This document shows, piece by piece, positions 6,072 to 8,477 of a DNA stretch of 8,477 nt. Every line of letters starts with the position of its first letter. The stretch's first letter is position 1. The notes below the pieces were generated by a model. It worked only from the letters and a program-made list of their open reading frames with translations. It was not told the DNA's origin and did not search any database. The stretch comes from Clostridiales bacterium. Its GTDB lineage: Bacteria; Bacillota; Clostridia; Lachnospirales; Lachnospiraceae. The DNA is taken from positions 1 through 8,477 of the forward strand of contig DYCJ01000075.1 in assembly GCA_019418195.1 (NCBI GenBank), in the 5' to 3' direction. The position numbers and the translations under genes are program-made.

Positions 6072-7797
6072 CCTCTTCGCCTCCCTTCACCTGTGATTCG
6101 TATACTTCTCTGTAAATATCATTCGTCTTAAGGAGTTCTTCTGATGTTCCGATGCCGTTGATCTCACCGTTATCCATGACGATGATCAGATCCGCATCTT
6201 CTACAGACGAAATCCTCTGTGCAATGATGATCTTCGTCGTATCCGGGATCTCCTCGCGGAATGCCTGACGGATCAAAGCATCGGTCCTTGTATCCACCGC
6301 ACTGGTAGAGTCGTCAAGGATCAGGATCTTCGGCTTCTTGAGCAGAGCTCTCGCAATACACAACCTCTGTTTCTGACCGCCGGATACATTGTTTCCGCCT
6401 TCCACGATCATCGTGTCATATCCGGCAGGGAACTCCTGTATAAAATTGTCTGCCTGTGCCAGCTTACAGACTCTCTGTACTTCCCCGTCACTGGCATTCT
6501 CGTCGCCCCAGCGCACATTTTCATAAATGCTGCCCGTAAAGAGCACATTTTTCTGGAGCACCATGGACACCTGATCACGGAGCGCTTCAAGACTGTATCT
6601 GCGGACGTCCACGCCGCCGACTTTCACGCTTCCGTCCGTCACGTCATAAAGTCTCGGGATCAGCTGGACAAGCGTAGACTTCGCGCTTCCCGTGCCTCCG
6701 ATGATTCCCACGACCTGACCGCTTTTAATATGAAGGTTTACATCTTTCAGCGAAAGATTTCCGCCCTCTCCTGCATAGCTGAAATTCACATGTTCAAAGT
6801 CAATGTCTCCGTTCGCCACTTCCGTGACAGCATCCGCAGCATCCTCCATCTCAGGCACTTCCTCGAGCACCTCGGTGATACGGTCAGTAGACGCCTCGGC
6901 TATCATGATCATTGTAAACACAAAAGTCACCATCATAAGTGACATCAGGATCTGGAGTGCATACACGATAACACTTGTCAGTTCCCCTGTCTGCATGGTC
7001 CCGCCGATAATGCTCTCTCCTCCGATGAGCACCATGATGATGACGACCGCATACACCATGAACTGCATGATCGGCGAGTTCCATGCCACGATCTTCTCCG
7101 CCTTTGTGAAAAGCTTAAATACAAGCTCGGACACCTTGCCGAATTTTTCCACTTCATGATCGGCGCGGACATAGGCCTTTACAACTCTGGCCGCATTTAC
7201 ATTTTCCTGCACTGTGTTGTTCAGTACATCGTATTCATCGAATACCTGGACAAAATGAGGGTGGGCTTTCTTAGCGATAAAGATCAGCGCCCCGCCCAGC
7301 ACCGGCACGGTTATCAGCATTATGAGCGCGATCTGCATATTGATCGTCATCGTCATGATCAGCGAGAGTACGATCATGATCGGCGCTCTTGCCAGCAACC
7401 GGATCGTAAACATATATGCCATCTGCACGTTTGTAATATCTGTTGTCATCCTCGTCACAAGACTGGAGGTTGAAAAATGGTCGATATTTCCAAAAGAGAA
7501 ATCCTGTATCTTATAAAAAATATCATGGCGCAGATTCTTTGCATACCCGGAAGATGCGATCGCGCCCATCTGCCCTGCCTTTGCACCGAATAGAAGCGCA
7601 AGCATCGCCATCACAACGAGCAGCACCCCCATCCGGATGATGTAGCTCATATCGCCGTTTGCGATCCCGACATCGATGATGTTGGCCATCAGCAGCGGGA
7701 TCAGCACTTCCATCAACACTTCAAGACAGACCAGTACAGGGGTCAGAAAAGATTCTTTTTTATATTCCCTGACGGAATGAAGTAGTTTTCTATTCAT
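6064..7797 (-). CDS. ABC exporter half-transporter, degenerate-site subunit (BmrC/LmrC-like)
   Basis: This 577-residue half-transporter has a six-helix exporter domain (about 15-310) followed by an ATPase domain (about 330-570). Walker A is GGTGSAKS (367-374), with Ala372 where Gly is usual. The Q-loop is Gln415, the signature is VSGGQ (471-475), and Walker B is ILILDD (491-496) with Asp496 in place of the catalytic Glu. The H-loop His is replaced by Gln527 (IAQR). Asp and Gln at these two places are the mark of the non-catalytic subunit of heterodimeric exporters such as BmrCD and LmrCD. Its near-canonical SGGQ signature should complete the active site of its partner. The ATG overlaps the marR stop by 8 bp and has AGGAG ten bases upstream. 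The acidic C-terminus (GGEEDE) overlaps the start of the next gene. Heterodimer assignment is firm; substrate unknown. Confidence 0.93.
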   Translation of the reverse strand: MNRKLLHSVREYKKESFLTPVLVCLEVLMEVLIPLLMANIIDVGIANGDMSYIIRMGVLLVVMAMLALLFGAKAGQMGAIASSGYAKNLRHDIFYKIQDFSFGNIDHFSTSSLVTRMTTDITNVQMAYMFTIRLLARAPIMIVLSLIMTMTINMQIALIMLITVPVLGGALIFIAKKAHPHFVQVFDEYDVLNNTVQENVNAARVVKAYVRADHEVEKFGKVSELVFKLFTKAEKIVAWNSPIMQFMVYAVVIIMVLIGGESIIGGTMQTGELTSVIVYALQILMSLMMVTFVFTMIMIAEASTDRITEVLEEVPEMEDAADAVTEVANGDIDFEHVNFSYAGEGGNLSLKDVNLHIKSGQVVGIIGGTGSAKSTLVQLIPRLYDVTDGSVKVGGVDVRRYSLEALRDQVSMVLQKNVLFTGSIYENVRWGDENASDGEVQRVCKLAQADNFIQEFPAGYDTMIVEGGNNVSGGQKQRLCIARALLKKPKILILDDSTSAVDTRTDALIRQAFREEIPDTTKIIIAQRISSVEDADLIIVMDNGEINGIGTSEELLKTNDIYREVYESQVKGGEEDE

Positions 7798-8287
7798 GGT
7801 CTGTTATCTCCTCTCTCCTTTTTTCATCACCGGACAAATTAGCGGACATCTGTTCCAGCACTTCCCTGCAGACTGCGAGTTTATCCTCAGGAATTCCCCG
7901 CGCAAGAAGGTCTTCGATATATCGGATATTATCCATAATATGCTGCCGTACCCCTTTTGCCTTCTCTGTCGGCACCAGTTTCTTCAGCCGTGCATCCTGC
8001 TTCACCGGCTCTCTCGTGATAAATCCGTTCTTCTCCAATATCTTGAGCGTCCCCGTAGCAGTAGACCTGCGGATCTGGAATTCTTTCTCCACATCTTTCT
8101 GATAGATATCTCTCTGCAGAGACTGGAACAAAATATAATGCAGGACAAGCCTCTGCATGTTGGTCGTCAGGCTGTCCTCCTCTTCCTGAATACACATCTG
8201 CCGCTTGAGCTGGTGCGAAAGCATATTGATAAGCCTTCCCACATCATGGCTGTTCTCATGCGTATCCACGGTCTTGCTGCCGCACAT
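7790..8287 (-). CDS. MarR-family winged-helix transcriptional regulator
   Basis: This is a 165-residue DNA-binding regulator, expected to act as a dimer that represses its own operon until a ligand binds. The winged helix covers about residues 63-111: QKDVEKEFQIRRSTATGTLKILEKNGFI contains the recognition helix, and REPVKQDARLKKLVPTEKAK forms the wing with the typical Asp98-Ala-Arg100. Flanking helices at 15-58 and 112-150 would form the dimer interface. A longer open frame reaches back to TTG at 8368, but that codon lies in the -35 box. The first usable in-frame start after the predicted transcription start is ATG at 8287, so I chose it. Its ribosome binding site is weak: AAAGGA lies about 12 bases upstream. 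Position ahead of, and overlapping, the two exporter genes points to local control of efflux. Confidence 0.9.
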   Translation of the reverse strand: MCGSKTVDTHENSHDVGRLINMLSHQLKRQMCIQEEEDSLTTNMQRLVLHYILFQSLQRDIYQKDVEKEFQIRRSTATGTLKILEKNGFITREPVKQDARLKKLVPTEKAKGVRQHIMDNIRYIEDLLARGIPEDKLAVCREVLEQMSANLSGDEKRREEITDHE

Positions 8288-8320
8288 TGCCGTCCCACAT
8301 CCTTTCCATATCCAAAATAT

Positions 8321-8338
8321 TTGTTCGGTAACTAACAA
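8321..8338 (-). promoter_or_regulatory. Putative MarR operator
   Basis: On the minus strand TTGTTAGTTACCGAACAA is an imperfect palindrome in which seven of nine position pairs match. It starts one base downstream of the -10 box and covers the predicted transcription start near 8333. TTGTT...AACAA half-sites of this spacing are typical of MarR-family operators. Binding here would block initiation. The palindrome is visible; the binding protein is inferred from proximity. Confidence 0.65.
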
Positions 8339-8339
8339 T

Positions 8340-8368
8340 ATAGTATATAGAATTAAAATTATTGTCAA
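8340..8368 (-). promoter_or_regulatory. Sigma-A-type promoter of the marR-ABC exporter operon
   Basis: On the minus strand a consensus -35 TTGACA (8363-8368) is 17 bp from TACTAT (8340-8345), which matches four of six -10 positions. The spacer is AT-rich. The predicted start near 8333 leaves a leader of about 45 bases before the marR ATG. This is the best promoter in the window by motif quality. Confidence 0.8.
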
Positions 8369-8477
8369 TCATCAAAATGCACAAAAGAAAAACATCCTGC
8401 ACATAAAAAATCATAAGTTTTCAGCTCGTTGCTTTTATAAGTTTTTCCTATATTTTTCATGTTTTTTTCTTCTTTTT
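8369..8477. other. AT-rich region upstream of the exporter operon, no gene seen
   Basis: These 109 bases are strongly A/T-rich and carry no credible coding sequence. ATAAGTTTT occurs twice in the same orientation (8413-8421 and 8437-8445), 24 bases apart. The right edge ends in a T-rich run that could belong to a terminator of a gene outside the window. The region may also act as an AT-rich element upstream of the promoter. Confidence 0.4.

Noticed and set aside
8256..8309. Possible 17-residue leader peptide overlapping the marR start in another frame
   Set aside because: It has no clear ribosome binding site of its own and no attenuator-like structure; AAAGGA lies inside it, and chance is sufficient.
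7790..8368. Longer marR frame of 192 codons starting at TTG 8368
   Set aside because: The codon lies inside the -35 box and upstream of the predicted transcription start; the extra residues are low-complexity and hydrophobic and are not part of a MarR domain.

Overview
The window looks like chromosomal DNA from an anaerobic Gram-positive of the class Clostridia, most likely Lachnospiraceae. This is an inference from protein flavour: a DUF4143-type ATPase, a long-form PurC, an Rpn-type nuclease remnant, and a MarR plus heterodimeric ABC exporter operon. Purine-rich AGGAGG-like ribosome binding sites and a TTG start agree with it. I could not run a search, so no genus is claimed.

Layout. Positions 1-689 (minus) hold the N-terminal part of an AAA_14/DUF4143 ATPase that runs off the left edge. 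A 285-bp divergent intergenic region (690-974) separates it from purC (975-1838, plus), a stand-alone purine biosynthesis gene closed by a strong hairpin (1856-1891). Next on the plus strand is a six-transmembrane voltage-gated-type potassium channel with two tandem C-terminal RCK_C/TrkA_C domains (1915-3129). It is followed by the C-terminal remnant of an Rpn/PD-(D/E)XK nuclease-transposase family gene (3192-3731).

Three bases after the remnant's stop codon comes a 133-bp tandem repeat array (3735-4060). It has two nearly identical full copies and a third copy with a 54-bp internal deletion. Two of the three differences between the full copies are a compensatory pair in one stem. An 18-bp perfect hairpin (4068-4113) then separates the array from the right-hand operon.

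The right half (4140-8287, minus) is one operon: a MarR-type repressor, then two ABC half-transporters. Each junction overlaps by 8 bp, which suggests translational coupling. The first transporter subunit carries a degenerate nucleotide-binding site (Asp for the catalytic Glu, Gln for the H-loop His). The second has an intact catalytic set but an LSQGQ signature. Together they form an asymmetric heterodimeric exporter of the BmrCD/LmrCD/TM287-288 kind. A strong promoter (TTGACA, 17 bp, TACTAT) sits upstream of marR, with an imperfect 18-bp palindrome over the predicted transcription start. The expected logic is a MarR repressor controlling its own operon and releasing it when an efflux substrate binds.

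Most of the window is ordinary genome content. The least explained part is the tandem repeat array and its junction with the Rpn remnant.
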